Shown here piece after piece: positions 34,635 through 43,719 of a stretch of DNA of 64,000 nt. The notes under the pieces were generated by a model that searched no databases, was not told where the DNA came from, and was given only the letters and a program-made list of their open reading frames with translations. The translations under genes were made by a program, and so were the position numbers. Origin of the DNA: Ignavibacteria bacterium (lineage in GTDB: Bacteria > Bacteroidota > Ignavibacteria > Tepidaquicellales > Tepidaquicellaceae); NCBI GenBank assembly GCA_036262055.1, contig DATAJP010000002.1:578177-642176 (forward strand), read 5' to 3'. How positions within the stretch are numbered: position 1 is the stretch's first letter; every line of letters begins with the position of its first letter.

Positions 34635-35288
34635 TTATTTTGTATTTTTTATAAAAATTTTATTTTTGAAAATAACTAAACAATCGATTCTTTTAGAAAA
34701 TAACTCAACGTTTTGCGTTTGAGTGAATCCACCTATTTGTAGTTTATTCATTATATTATTATCAAAATCGGTATAGCAAAAATTTAAAGATATTCCATTA
34801 AACAAAAAACCTTCAAAATATTCATAAGAATCTAACTTTTCAATTTCATTGTTAATTGTTATTAAATTTACATGATTTGGTGTGTAAAATAATTTTAACT
34901 CTATTCCATAACGAACCGGCTGTAACCACATTGCATCACCTGTGTAGTCGTAATCTGGACTATATGTCTTGATAGAATTGAATTCTATTTCTGGACCTAA
35001 AATTGCTATATCAAATCTACAGTGTGATACTTGAATAGAAAAACCTTTTGATTTATAATGCTTAAAATATTTGTATTCAGTAGTAACTTCTGGTATTTTT
35101 ACGGGTTCAACGTAATATTTACTTAGTTCAAAAGTTGTATTTAATTGTTTGTTTCCTGAAAATAATTTTTTAATCTCATTATATAATCCACATTTTAAAT
35201 CACTCTCAAATAAATAATGTAAGGGTACATTTTGAAATTTTTTAATAAAAATCTCTATTGCTGAAGTTAATTTTTCACCTTCTGACAA
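34635..35288 (-). CDS. Hypothetical protein, possible PD-(D/E)XK nuclease-like fold
   Basis: 217 residues, AT-rich and low in arginine, unlike its neighbours. I do not recognise a family. The segment CRFDIAILG...YGIELKLFY has an Asp followed about 40 residues later by E-x-K on a beta strand, then a helix (NNEIEKLDSYEYF) and another strand (GISLNFCYTD). This is the order of a PD-(D/E)XK nuclease core. Start is a TTG only 6 bases after the ptsI TAA and in the same frame. Such genes often come from restriction or mobile systems. The fold is an inference from pattern only. Confidence 0.5.
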   Translation of the reverse strand: MSEGEKLTSAIEIFIKKFQNVPLHYLFESDLKCGLYNEIKKLFSGNKQLNTTFELSKYYVEPVKIPEVTTEYKYFKHYKSKGFSIQVSHCRFDIAILGPEIEFNSIKTYSPDYDYTGDAMWLQPVRYGIELKLFYTPNHVNLITINNEIEKLDSYEYFEGFLFNGISLNFCYTDFDNNIMNKLQIGGFTQTQNVELFSKRIDCLVIFKNKIFIKNTK

Positions 35289-35294
35289 AATGTA

Positions 35295-37031
35295 TTATTT
35301 TTTAAAAGTTTTATTGTAATATTTATTTACTTTTTGCCGTATTTCTTCCTCAGTATCAAGTTCAAGAATTTCCTCGACAAGTTTTTTTGCGTCTTTATAT
35401 TTAATCGAACGTATGATATTTTTTATTTCAGTGAACTCCGAAGGAGTGACGCTAAGCTCATCTGCACCCATGCCGATGAGGACAATGCTTGCAAGCTTGT
35501 AAGACGCCATTTCCCCGCACACAGAAACAGGAATTTTATTTTTATGAGCAATACGGATTATTTTATCGAGAGCGCGGATTACAGCGGGATGAAATTCCTG
35601 ATAAAGCTGAGAAATGCGCTCGTTACCGCGGTCAACAGCAAGTATATACTGAATTAAATCGTTTGTTCCTATGCTGAAGAAATCAACTTCTTTTGCAAAA
35701 GCATCAGCAAGGAAATAAGCCGAAGGCACTTCAATCATAACACCGACTTTTATGTTTTTATCGAAGTTAACATTTTCTTTTTTAAGCTCTGCCTTTGCTT
35801 CATCCAGAACTTTTTTTGCTTTTCTGATTTCTTCAACGGAAGAAATCATAGGAAAAAGAACCTTTATGTTTTTCTTTGCGGAAGATTTCAGGATTGCACA
35901 GAGCTGCTCTTTGAAAATTTCAACACGGTCAAGACAGATTCTTATCCCGCGCCACCCGAGGTTTGGGTTATCTTCTTTTTGTGATGACGGCAGGAGCTTA
36001 TCTCCGCCGATGTCATAAGTTCTGATTGTTACAGAGTTCGGATAGGTAACATCGGCAATATGACAGTATTCTTCTACCTGATATTCTTCCGAAGGAAAGT
36101 CCCCTGCTTCGAGAAATAAATGTTCGGTGCGGTAAAGCCCGATGTCGCAATGACCATATTTAGTTACAAAATCAATTTCTTCGTCGAACTCGATGTTTGC
36201 GGAAAGATTTATTTTTTTGCCGTCGAGTGTTTCATTGGGGAGGTCTATTATTTCAAAAAGTTTTTTCTCGTATGCTTTAACTTCTTTAAGCTTCTCCTGA
36301 TACTTTTCGATTGTTTTATGTGAAGGATTTGAAATTACAATCCCTTCAAAGCCATCAGCAATAATAAACTCACCGTTTTTTATGTAATCCGAAACATATT
36401 TTGTTCCGAGTATTGCCGGAACGCGAAGCGCCCGCGCAATGATTGCGGCGTGTGAAGTAACTCCCCCGACATCTGTTACATAACCCTGAACTTTACGACG
36501 GCTGAATAAAATTGTATCTGCAGGTGTAAGCTCATGCGCAACGATGATTGAGTTTTCCTCCACCTTGGAAACAAGCTTCTCGCGTTTCATATTCCGGAGA
36601 ACGCGGTTGTTAACATCGCGTATATCGGTGAGACGTTCGGTAAGATAGTCATCACCGGTTGCGAGCAAAATATTTTCGAGTTTTTTTATTTCGTCGTTGA
36701 AGATATAGCTTGCGGTTCTTCGTTCCGTGATAATTCGTTTTTTAACGCTTTCAAGAAAATGCGTATCGTTAAGGATTTCAATCTGAGCATCGAATATTCT
36801 GGATTTTTCCTCTCCGATACGCTCCTGAGAAATTTTATATATTTTTTTTAATTCTTTTAACGAAAGCTCAATGGCTTTTTCAAAATCAAGAAGCTCATTC
36901 TCAATGTCTTTTTCACTCTGTTCTGATGGATTAACTAAAATTTTTCCGCGTGAATATGTATAAGCAATGCTTATTGATATGCCCGGTGATGCGGGAATTC
37001 CGGTAAATATTTTTTCTGATGATTCCGGCAT
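35295..37031 (-). CDS. ptsI: Phosphoenolpyruvate-protein phosphotransferase (Enzyme I)
   Basis: 578 residues, full Enzyme I length. The N-terminal domain contains the phosphorylated histidine in GGVTSHAAIIARALRVPA; the C-terminal TIM barrel has RTEHLFL, the RGIRICLDR segment, IGTNDLIQY and the active cysteine in VSVCGEMAS. Enzyme I passes phosphate from PEP to HPr. No HPr, EIIA or sugar permease is in the window, so it may serve a regulatory chain, as in many bacteria with incomplete PTS. The ATG overlaps the TAA of the dinB-like gene (TAATG). Confidence 0.95.
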   Translation of the reverse strand: MPESSEKIFTGIPASPGISISIAYTYSRGKILVNPSEQSEKDIENELLDFEKAIELSLKELKKIYKISQERIGEEKSRIFDAQIEILNDTHFLESVKKRIITERRTASYIFNDEIKKLENILLATGDDYLTERLTDIRDVNNRVLRNMKREKLVSKVEENSIIVAHELTPADTILFSRRKVQGYVTDVGGVTSHAAIIARALRVPAILGTKYVSDYIKNGEFIIADGFEGIVISNPSHKTIEKYQEKLKEVKAYEKKLFEIIDLPNETLDGKKINLSANIEFDEEIDFVTKYGHCDIGLYRTEHLFLEAGDFPSEEYQVEEYCHIADVTYPNSVTIRTYDIGGDKLLPSSQKEDNPNLGWRGIRICLDRVEIFKEQLCAILKSSAKKNIKVLFPMISSVEEIRKAKKVLDEAKAELKKENVNFDKNIKVGVMIEVPSAYFLADAFAKEVDFFSIGTNDLIQYILAVDRGNERISQLYQEFHPAVIRALDKIIRIAHKNKIPVSVCGEMASYKLASIVLIGMGADELSVTPSEFTEIKNIIRSIKYKDAKKLVEEILELDTEEEIRQKVNKYYNKTFKK

Positions 37032-37534
37032 TAAAGATTATTTTCTCTTATGTATATAATCAAATCCGTTCCCGGTAAATCAGGAACGTCGAACTCTCTT
37101 AATATTGTTATAAGCTGTCCCCTATGAAACGTTGAATGGTTCATGCAATGCATAATGGAAAGATAGCGTTTGTTTTTATAATCCTGTCCTCCCAATCCTT
37201 TGTAAGAAAACTCAGACATTAAAAATTCTTCATCGTTGGTTGCAATATAATCAACAAAGCGTTCGGACATTTTCAGCATTAAATCCTGCGCTTCAATGAA
37301 ATCTCCCTTGAAATGATTGCTGGGCCAGTCGGTTGCCGACATTCCAAGCAGACGTTCAAGCCAGATTGCTTCGGCATCCCAGATATGATAGACCGTTTTT
37401 CTTAAAGACGGAAAGCTGTTTTTGACGGGTTTATCGAGAAGCTCGTTTCCTATTTCGGAAATTTTCAGACAAAGCTGCTTATTCGCCCAGTGATTGTATT
37501 TCGTGTATAGATGAAGTAGGTCCTTCATTGTCAT
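37031..37534 (-). CDS. DinB-like four-helix metalloprotein
   Basis: 167 residues. The N-terminal LLHLYTKYNHWANKQL and the later TVYHIWDAEAIWLERLLG and NHSTFHRGQLITILR supply the three histidines (HIWD, HSTF, FHRG) of the DinB/YfiT metal site. DinB-like proteins are often thiol-S-transferases or of unknown role. An ATG six bases inside (37528) is an equally good start. Its first ~55 bases overlap the 3' end of rmuC in another frame, an unusually long overlap. Confidence 0.86.
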   Translation of the reverse strand: MTMKDLLHLYTKYNHWANKQLCLKISEIGNELLDKPVKNSFPSLRKTVYHIWDAEAIWLERLLGMSATDWPSNHFKGDFIEAQDLMLKMSERFVDYIATNDEEFLMSEFSYKGLGGQDYKNKRYLSIMHCMNHSTFHRGQLITILREFDVPDLPGTDLIIYIRENNL

Positions 37535-38894
37535 TATTGTTTTCGTTATTGTTTTCCTGTGAAAGCTCTAAAAAATTTTCATCAATGTTTTTGGTTGCTT
37601 TTGCCCCCAGACGCTTCAAGTCCTGAACCTGGCTTGTGAGACTTCCTCTTCCCGATGAAAGCTTGCTGATAGCTTTTTCTATAGAGTCACCTGATTTAGA
37701 AATTTGTTTCTGAACTTCTTTAAGGTCATCAATGAACAGGCAAAATTTGTCGTAAAGCTGTCCGCCGCGTCTGGCGATTTCAAGAGCATTTTTGTTTTGT
37801 TTTTCCTGAGTCCAGATGCTTGCGACAGTCCGCAAAGTTGCAAGAAGAGTCGTCGGGCTTACGATTACGATATTATTGTTAAATGCATCGGTAAAAATAT
37901 CAGCATCATTCTGAACTGCAAGCGCAAATGCGGGCTCGACAGCCATAAACATCAAAACAAAATCCGGACTTTTCGAGCCGGGAATATCCTGATATTTTTT
38001 TCCGCTTAAACCTTTGATATGATTTCTGACAGATTTAAGATGCTCTTTCAGGCATATCTCTTTTTCGCTTTCTGCAACACAAGAAACAAACTGTTCATAT
38101 GCAGTTAAGGAGACTTTGGAGTCTATTATTAAATTTTTATTATCGGGAAGATAAATAATTACATCGGGACGCAGACGCTTGCCGTCGTCATTAACTGAAG
38201 ATGACTGAACATCATATTCGCTTCCTTTTCGTAAGCCGGATTTTTCGAGAACGCTTTCGAGAATAAACTCGCCCCAGCTTCCCTGAGTTTTTGAATCTCC
38301 CTTGAGAGCTTTTGTGAGGTTGTTTGTTTCTTCTGTTACCTGTTTGTTCAGGTCTTTGAGAAGATTCAGCTGTTCAATTAACTGGCTTCGCATCTTTGTT
38401 TCATCCGTGTGGACACGATGAACGGTATTCTCAAAATCTGTCAGCTTTTCGCGAAGCGGCTTTATCAGGTTATCGAGATTGTCTTTATTGAGCCTTGTGA
38501 ACTTATCACTTTTGTCGTCAAGAATTTTGTTTGCAAGGTTTTCAAATTCTTTTATGAATTTTTGCTGGAGATTTTCAAGTTCGGATTTTTGTTCAGCGAG
38601 CTTTGTCTGAAGATTTTCAAAGTCGGCATTCTTTTTTGAAAGAGCGGAATTCAGGTCTATCAGTTTTTCGTTCTGAGAAGCAAGCTGTGATTTTTTTTCT
38701 TCGGTATCTTTTTGTAAGAATATGTTTCTTTCTTCGGCTTTTCCGAGATTTGTTTTTATCAGCGTTATTTCTGAATTAAGACGGTTTAATTCATCGGGAG
38801 AAATGCCTTTATCAGATGAAAACTTGTATTTTGCTATGAAAAACGCAGCAATTGCCCCTATGAGCAAGCCAATTATTAAGAAAATTATGTCCAT
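37479..38894 (-). CDS. rmuC: DNA recombination protein RmuC family
   Basis: 471 residues from the ATG at 38894. The frame is open further upstream to 39113, but the first 73 residues of that frame are not protein-like and would run toward the divergent ndh start. A single N-terminal membrane anchor (IIFLIIGLLIGAIAAFFIA) is followed by a coiled coil at about 35-150, then the RmuC nuclease-like core (GSWGEFILESVLEKSGL, RPDVIIYLPDNKNLIIDSKVSL, SPDFVLMFMAVEPAF). The D-x-K in IDSKVS fits the endonuclease fold. The C-terminus is a low-complexity N/E-rich tail overlapping the next gene. Confidence 0.92.
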   Translation of the reverse strand: MDIIFLIIGLLIGAIAAFFIAKYKFSSDKGISPDELNRLNSEITLIKTNLGKAEERNIFLQKDTEEKKSQLASQNEKLIDLNSALSKKNADFENLQTKLAEQKSELENLQQKFIKEFENLANKILDDKSDKFTRLNKDNLDNLIKPLREKLTDFENTVHRVHTDETKMRSQLIEQLNLLKDLNKQVTEETNNLTKALKGDSKTQGSWGEFILESVLEKSGLRKGSEYDVQSSSVNDDGKRLRPDVIIYLPDNKNLIIDSKVSLTAYEQFVSCVAESEKEICLKEHLKSVRNHIKGLSGKKYQDIPGSKSPDFVLMFMAVEPAFALAVQNDADIFTDAFNNNIVIVSPTTLLATLRTVASIWTQEKQNKNALEIARRGGQLYDKFCLFIDDLKEVQKQISKSGDSIEKAISKLSSGRGSLTSQVQDLKRLGAKATKNIDENFLELSQENNNENNNDNEGPTSSIHEIQSLGE

Positions 38895-39024
38895 ATAATT
38901 TAATATAATTAGCATTGTGTAAAGATTAAATCCATAAAAAATAAAGGATACATAATTATTAATGAATATAAGCTTAAATAAAAATTTACGATTTTTATAG
39001 TATAACTGATTAATATACCGGTTT

Positions 39025-40290
39025 ATGCCTAAGCAAAAAGAAGTTGTGATTATTGGTGCGGGATTTGGCGGACTACAGGCAGTAAAGAAATTATCGAAAG
39101 ATAAATCTCTCAAGATTACTTTAATCGACAGAACTAACCATCATTTATTTGCTCCGCTGCTTTATCAGATAGCAACCGCAGTGTTGAGTCCTGCCGACAT
39201 TGCAATACCTGCAAGAAATCTGACAAAGGGGCTGAATAACGTAACGGTAATTATGGAAAACGTTACGAGAATAGACATTGACAAGCATGAAGTTTTTTTT
39301 AACAATGCTTCGATTCATTATGATTACCTGATTCTTGCGGCAGGAATGCGGACAAGTTATTTTGGTCATGATGAATGGGAGAAACATACGCTTGGATTGA
39401 AAAATCTTGTTGATGCGCTTAGAATAAGAAAACAAATTTTGTTTTCATTTGAAGAAGCAGAAAACCATCCGGAAAAAGCAAGCGAGCTTCTGAATTATAT
39501 TATTATCGGAGGCGGACCGACGGGTGTTGAGATGGCAGGTTCGATAGCAGAGCTTTCGCATACAATCATAAAAAAAGATTTCAGAAAAATTGATACAAGC
39601 AAAGCAAAGATTACTTTGATTGAAGCGGGACCAAGACTGTTGCCGACTTTTGATGAGAAGCTTTCAGAATATACAAAGAAATCTCTTGAAGAGCGGGGTG
39701 TAAAAGTTATGGTGAATACGAGGGTAGAGAACATCGAGCAGCATAAGGTTTTTATACAAGGTGATGTTTTGCATTCACATCTGATTATCTGGGCAGCGGG
39801 AGTAGAGCCGGTGCCTCTTATACAGGAGTTGAAGCTGCCTCACGACAAACAGAAAAGAATTATCGTAAACCAGTATTGCTCGGTTGATGACCATCCCGAA
39901 ATTTTTGTAATCGGAGACATTGCGCATTTCGAACAGGACGGAAAGCCGTTGCCGGGACTTTCACCCGTTGCGATGCAACAGGGAAGATATGTTGCAAGGT
40001 TAATCCTGAATGAAGTTAAGGGTGAAAAAAGAAATAAACCGTTTCATTATGTTGATAAAGGAACGATGGCGACAATAGGAAGAAAAGACGGAATTGCAGA
40101 ATCAAAGGGATTAAAGTTTAAAGGATTTATGGGATGGCTTTTGTGGCTGTTTGTTCACTTGTGGTATCAGGTGGGATTTAAAAACAAAGTATCGATTTTA
40201 GTAACGTGGATTTGGAGCTACCTTACGTTTGGGGCAAGCGCGAGGGTGATACAATCGCCAATAGATTCAAAGGACAGGTTTGCGTTTTGA
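39025..40290 (+). CDS. ndh: Type II NADH:quinone dehydrogenase
   Basis: 421 residues with two dinucleotide-binding motifs, IIGAGFGGLQAV (FAD, residues about 9-20) and IIGGGPTGVEMAG (NADH, about 160), the ATG-like AAGMRTSYF and the C-terminal FAD contact VIGDIAHFEQDG. The last 60 residues contain amphipathic/membrane-associating segments (WLLWLFVHLWYQVGFKN), as in NDH-2. It oxidises NADH without proton pumping and thus complements complex I. It is transcribed away from rmuC and convergent with the GT39 gene. Confidence 0.93.
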   Translation: MPKQKEVVIIGAGFGGLQAVKKLSKDKSLKITLIDRTNHHLFAPLLYQIATAVLSPADIAIPARNLTKGLNNVTVIMENVTRIDIDKHEVFFNNASIHYDYLILAAGMRTSYFGHDEWEKHTLGLKNLVDALRIRKQILFSFEEAENHPEKASELLNYIIIGGGPTGVEMAGSIAELSHTIIKKDFRKIDTSKAKITLIEAGPRLLPTFDEKLSEYTKKSLEERGVKVMVNTRVENIEQHKVFIQGDVLHSHLIIWAAGVEPVPLIQELKLPHDKQKRIIVNQYCSVDDHPEIFVIGDIAHFEQDGKPLPGLSPVAMQQGRYVARLILNEVKGEKRNKPFHYVDKGTMATIGRKDGIAESKGLKFKGFMGWLLWLFVHLWYQVGFKNKVSILVTWIWSYLTFGASARVIQSPIDSKDRFAF

Positions 40291-40294
40291 AAGT

Positions 40295-42013
40295 TCATTT
40301 TATGAAATGAGTCCGGCTATCGCTTTCGATGTTGCTGCCCCATAGTTCGTAGCCGTGGTATTTCATGAGGAGGCGGTAGCCGTCAGGGATGAACGAAGTT
40401 GATTCAAAGTATGTGCCGCGGTTTATGTTGTCCTTCTCTATTATTATATAATCATAATTATTTTTTAAGCTGTCCAATTTTGCTTTTGCGAGCAAAGGGT
40501 TTTCATTCAGCTCTACGAGATTCCATTTATATCCCCTATTCCAATTCATGTCAACTCCATTAAAATAATAACTTAACTGTGGATTGTACTTATAGTTGGG
40601 CGAAACATAAATGAATTCGCTTACATTCTTTTCGTCGAGATAGTTTTTTATGTTTGAAAGCTTGAAGCTATTTTCGAACGCAGGCGGATTGAAGAAGAGA
40701 AAGATGTTGTTGAAGATGAAAAATAAAAGAGTGAAGGCTGTGAGAGTGTAAGGTGAGATTAGTTTATCAAAATTTATTTTGTCTTTTTTTGTCAGTAAAT
40801 ATATGCATAGAGCTATAATGAGAATTATTGGAATGCTGATTAAAAGATTGATAGTGATTAAAGATAAGAAAGATCGTTTGTAATCACCGAGGAAAAACCA
40901 AAAAATGTTGAAGAGCAATAAAATAAAAATGTTTCGCCTGTCTTTTTCTGACCAGTGATTGTTGAGAATGAAGCTTGCGGTTATGATTGTGAAAGCGGGG
41001 AGAAATAAGAATGCGTATGGTTCGAGTTTGGTTTTAAAAAAAGAAATTAAGATTAACGGGATTAGAAACCATAAGTGGATAAATAATTGCTTCCAGTTAT
41101 TCTGTATTTTGTTTTTGTAATCATAATAAATTGAATAGAAAACAAGAATTGCAAACGGGAAAAGGGTTAAGAGATAGTTGATATAGAAAAAGATTCCGCT
41201 GGGTTTTGTGTTATCATCGACTCCTTCAACTGCACGTTGATAGATATGAAAACCAAAAATATATTGGATGAAACTGCCGCCGTATTTTTCGAGCACGTGA
41301 TAATGCCATGGGAGCGCGATTAGTAAGCCGGTGAAAGAAAGAATAAGAATTCCGGTAAAAATTTTTTTCCTGTTTAAATTGTTTTTGTGAAAGAATAAAG
41401 TGACGAGAAAGCAAATTAAGATTAAAGGGACGATAAAGCCGACAAGTAGCTTTGTCATTAATGATAAACCGAAGCAGATTCCAGCAAAGAAAGTGTGTTC
41501 GTATTCCGAAGTTTTTAAAAATTTCACGATGAAATAAAATGGCAGCAGAATGAAAAACAGAACGGGGATATCGAGTTGAAATCTTTTTATGTAGATGCTG
41601 AATAAGACAGATGAAGAAAAAATTACCGCCGAGAGAAACCCTGTTTTGAAATCGAAAAGCTCTTTGCCGAGCATTGTTATGACGATGACGGAAAGAAGTC
41701 CGAAGATGAATGGAATTAATTTTAAAATCCAGTCGTGCAAGCCGAATGCCTTAGTTGCGAAATATCCAAGCCAGACAACGAGAGGAGGCTGTGAGCCCGA
41801 GTCCATGCCTGCGACGGAGTGCTGTGCCTGATCCCAAAAATCACCGTTGAGATAAATTGAATTAACGCGGGCTGCATACATGCCTTCATCCCACGGCTGA
41901 ATGTCATCGAATCCAATAGCAGGTAGCTTAAAAAGCGTTAATAGTAATAGAAGAAAAAATAAACAAGTCTTAGGATAATTTGTGGGATAATTTGTGATGT
42001 AATTCCAATTCAA
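40295..42013 (-). CDS. GT39-type membrane glycosyltransferase (ArnT/PMT-like)
   Basis: 572 residues with about eleven membrane segments. The first periplasmic loop has QPWDEGMYAARV, with the D-E pair that acts in GT39/ArnT-like enzymes, and MDSGSQPPLVVWLGY. Such enzymes transfer sugars from polyprenyl phosphate to protein or lipid on the outer face of the inner membrane. The start is TTG just after an in-frame TAA; no upstream ATG exists. It ends 5 bases from the convergent ndh stop. Acceptor unknown. Confidence 0.85.
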   Translation of the reverse strand: MNWNYITNYPTNYPKTCLFFLLLLLTLFKLPAIGFDDIQPWDEGMYAARVNSIYLNGDFWDQAQHSVAGMDSGSQPPLVVWLGYFATKAFGLHDWILKLIPFIFGLLSVIVITMLGKELFDFKTGFLSAVIFSSSVLFSIYIKRFQLDIPVLFFILLPFYFIVKFLKTSEYEHTFFAGICFGLSLMTKLLVGFIVPLILICFLVTLFFHKNNLNRKKIFTGILILSFTGLLIALPWHYHVLEKYGGSFIQYIFGFHIYQRAVEGVDDNTKPSGIFFYINYLLTLFPFAILVFYSIYYDYKNKIQNNWKQLFIHLWFLIPLILISFFKTKLEPYAFLFLPAFTIITASFILNNHWSEKDRRNIFILLLFNIFWFFLGDYKRSFLSLITINLLISIPIILIIALCIYLLTKKDKINFDKLISPYTLTAFTLLFFIFNNIFLFFNPPAFENSFKLSNIKNYLDEKNVSEFIYVSPNYKYNPQLSYYFNGVDMNWNRGYKWNLVELNENPLLAKAKLDSLKNNYDYIIIEKDNINRGTYFESTSFIPDGYRLLMKYHGYELWGSNIESDSRTHFIK

Positions 42014-42043
42014 GTCGTTTGTGTTGAATTAAGAATTAAAAAT

Positions 42044-43324
42044 TTATTCTATTATATCGAACTTGGTATAATCTCTTAAAACTTCAGGGATAATTATTTT
42101 GCCCTCTTTGGTCTGGTTTGCCTCGAGAAGCGCGACCATCAAGCGTGACGTTGCAAGTCCTGAACCGTTCAATATATGGACAAACTCTGTTTTTGATTTT
42201 GCATCAGGTGAATTTCTTTTGAAACGGATTTTTCCGCGACGCGATTGAAAATCGGTGCAGTTGCTGACTGAAGATGCTTCAAGCCATTTGTTTTCTGCAT
42301 AAGACCAGACTTCAAGGTCATAACACTTACTTGCGGCAAAGCCGAGGTCGGCGGTGCAAAGCTCGAGGATACGGTAATGAACGTTCAATGCTTCGAGAAT
42401 TCCGGTTGCATGACAGAGCATTTTCTGAAGCTCTTCATAAGAATCTTCGGGCTTGCAGAAATTTATAAGCTCGACTTTGTTGAACTGATGAACGCGCAGA
42501 AATCCTTTTGTGTCTTTGCCGTAACTTCCTGCTTCGCGGCGGAAGCAGTTTGTAAATCCGCAGTATTTTATAGGAAGTTCTTCGTCTTTTAAGATTTCAT
42601 CGCGGTGAATATTTATAATCGGAACTTCAGCAGTCGGAATTGCAAACAGGTCATCTTTTTCCATGTGATACATATCTTCTTCAAATTTCGGCACTTTCTC
42701 GGCGGCTTCCATAGAAGCACGGTTCACGAGAACGGGAGTGAGAACTTCGCTGTAGCCGTTTTTTGTGATGTGAGTATCGAGCATGAAATTCCAGAGAGCG
42801 CGTTCGAGAGTTGCGCCTTTGCCTTTATACAGAGGAAAGCCGCTACCTGAAATTTTTGTGCCGCGTTCGAAGTCGAGAATGTCGAGAGACTTTCCAAGCT
42901 CGAGGTGGTCTTTGGGCTTAAAGTCGAATGTTTTCTTTTCTCCCCAGACTTTTGTTTCGACGTTATCGTCGGCAGACTTGCCAATGGGAACATTATCTGC
43001 CGGAAGAGCAGGGAGGTTTCTTAAAATTACATCAATGTCGCCGTCAAAATTTTTCAGAGTTTCATCGAGCTGTTTAATTTCTTCGCCGACTTTTTTCATC
43101 TCTTCGATTTTTGCAGAGCCGTCCTGTTTATTTTTTTTCATTACGGCGATTTCATCGGAAACTTTATTGCGAAGCGCTTTCAGCTCGTCTGCTTTCTGCA
43201 TCAGCTTTAAACGTTCTGTATCGATTGCAAGAATTGCATCAATTTGTGATGCGTCCTCGTTTCTTGTTTTCAGTTTTTGTTTTACAGTATCGGGATTATC
43301 TCTTATTAGTTTTATGTCGAGCAT
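42044..43324 (-). CDS. serS: Seryl-tRNA synthetase
   Basis: 426 residues, standard length. The N-terminal long antiparallel coiled coil (about 25-110, EEIKQLDETLKNFDGD) binds the long variable arm of tRNA-Ser. The class II core has motif 2 (FRREAGSYGKDTKGFLRVHQF) and motif 3 (NGSGLATSRLMVALLE). It charges tRNA-Ser with serine. Repeat-rich DNA lies upstream and the gene appears to be the first of its transcript. Confidence 0.97.
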   Translation of the reverse strand: MLDIKLIRDNPDTVKQKLKTRNEDASQIDAILAIDTERLKLMQKADELKALRNKVSDEIAVMKKNKQDGSAKIEEMKKVGEEIKQLDETLKNFDGDIDVILRNLPALPADNVPIGKSADDNVETKVWGEKKTFDFKPKDHLELGKSLDILDFERGTKISGSGFPLYKGKGATLERALWNFMLDTHITKNGYSEVLTPVLVNRASMEAAEKVPKFEEDMYHMEKDDLFAIPTAEVPIINIHRDEILKDEELPIKYCGFTNCFRREAGSYGKDTKGFLRVHQFNKVELINFCKPEDSYEELQKMLCHATGILEALNVHYRILELCTADLGFAASKCYDLEVWSYAENKWLEASSVSNCTDFQSRRGKIRFKRNSPDAKSKTEFVHILNGSGLATSRLMVALLEANQTKEGKIIIPEVLRDYTKFDIIE

Positions 43325-43468
43325 ATATTAGTATTCTTTATTCAAAATATTAAAAAAGAGATTCTTCGCTTTGCTCAGAATGACACATAATAAAATAATT
43401 AAAACAACATAACGTTGACCCTGAAACAAGTGACCCAAAGGGTACCCCAGGGTGACAGTGGTGGGTTT

Positions 43469-43513
43469 AACACACCCCGCCGCTTCGCGGCACCCCTCTT
43501 GAGAGGGGAATTT
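43469..43513 (+). repeat. Hairpin repeat family A, copy 10
   Basis: AACACACCCC, stem GCCGC-TTC-GCGGC, CCCCTCTTGAGAGGGG and AATTT. Confidence 0.9.
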
Positions 43514-43535
43514 TTATGTTCTTCCCCTTAATACT

Positions 43536-43570
43536 GGGATTCCCGCCTTCGCGGGAATGACTTCAATTTT
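43536..43570 (+). repeat. Hairpin repeat family C
   Basis: GGGATTCCCGCCTTCGCGGG then AATGACTTCAATTTT. Confidence 0.88.
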
Positions 43571-43598
43571 TATTTTAGGGTGATAAGAGTATTTACTT

Positions 43599-43643
43599 AA
43601 CACACCCCGCCGCTTCGCGGCACCCCTCTCGAGAGGGGAATTT
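43599..43643 (+). repeat. Hairpin repeat family A, copy 11
   Basis: Same stem as copy 10, but the palindrome is the canonical CCCCTCTCGAGAGGGG. Confidence 0.9.
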
Positions 43644-43665
43644 TTATGTTCTTCCCCTTAATACT

Positions 43666-43700
43666 GGGATTCCCGCCTGCGCGGGAATGACTTCAATTTT
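43666..43700 (+). repeat. Hairpin repeat family C
   Basis: GGGATTCCCGCCTGCGCGGG then AATGACTTCAATTTT; differs from the copy at 43536 by one base in the loop. Confidence 0.88.
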
Positions 43701-43719
43701 TTAGAATGAGAAAAGAAAT

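Larger units (their letters stand above)
43325..43719. other. Repeat-filled gap with a 130-base tandem duplication
   Basis: 395 bases between serS and the SDR gene contain at least six hairpin repeats and no gene: two C-type elements (43359-43386 and 43413-43457), then A + C and again A + C. The two A + C blocks start 130 bases apart. Confidence 0.75.

Noticed and set aside
38895-39113. N-terminal extension of rmuC
   Set aside because: The family begins with a membrane anchor, which starts at the ATG at 38894; the extension runs into the divergent ndh gene.
42783-43331. 182-codon frame antisense to serS
   Set aside because: It is serine/phenylalanine-rich shadow sequence opposite a clear tRNA synthetase.
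43469-43700. Possible CRISPR array
   Set aside because: There are only two units of 130-base spacing, the units are hairpin repeats found elsewhere singly, and no cas gene is present.
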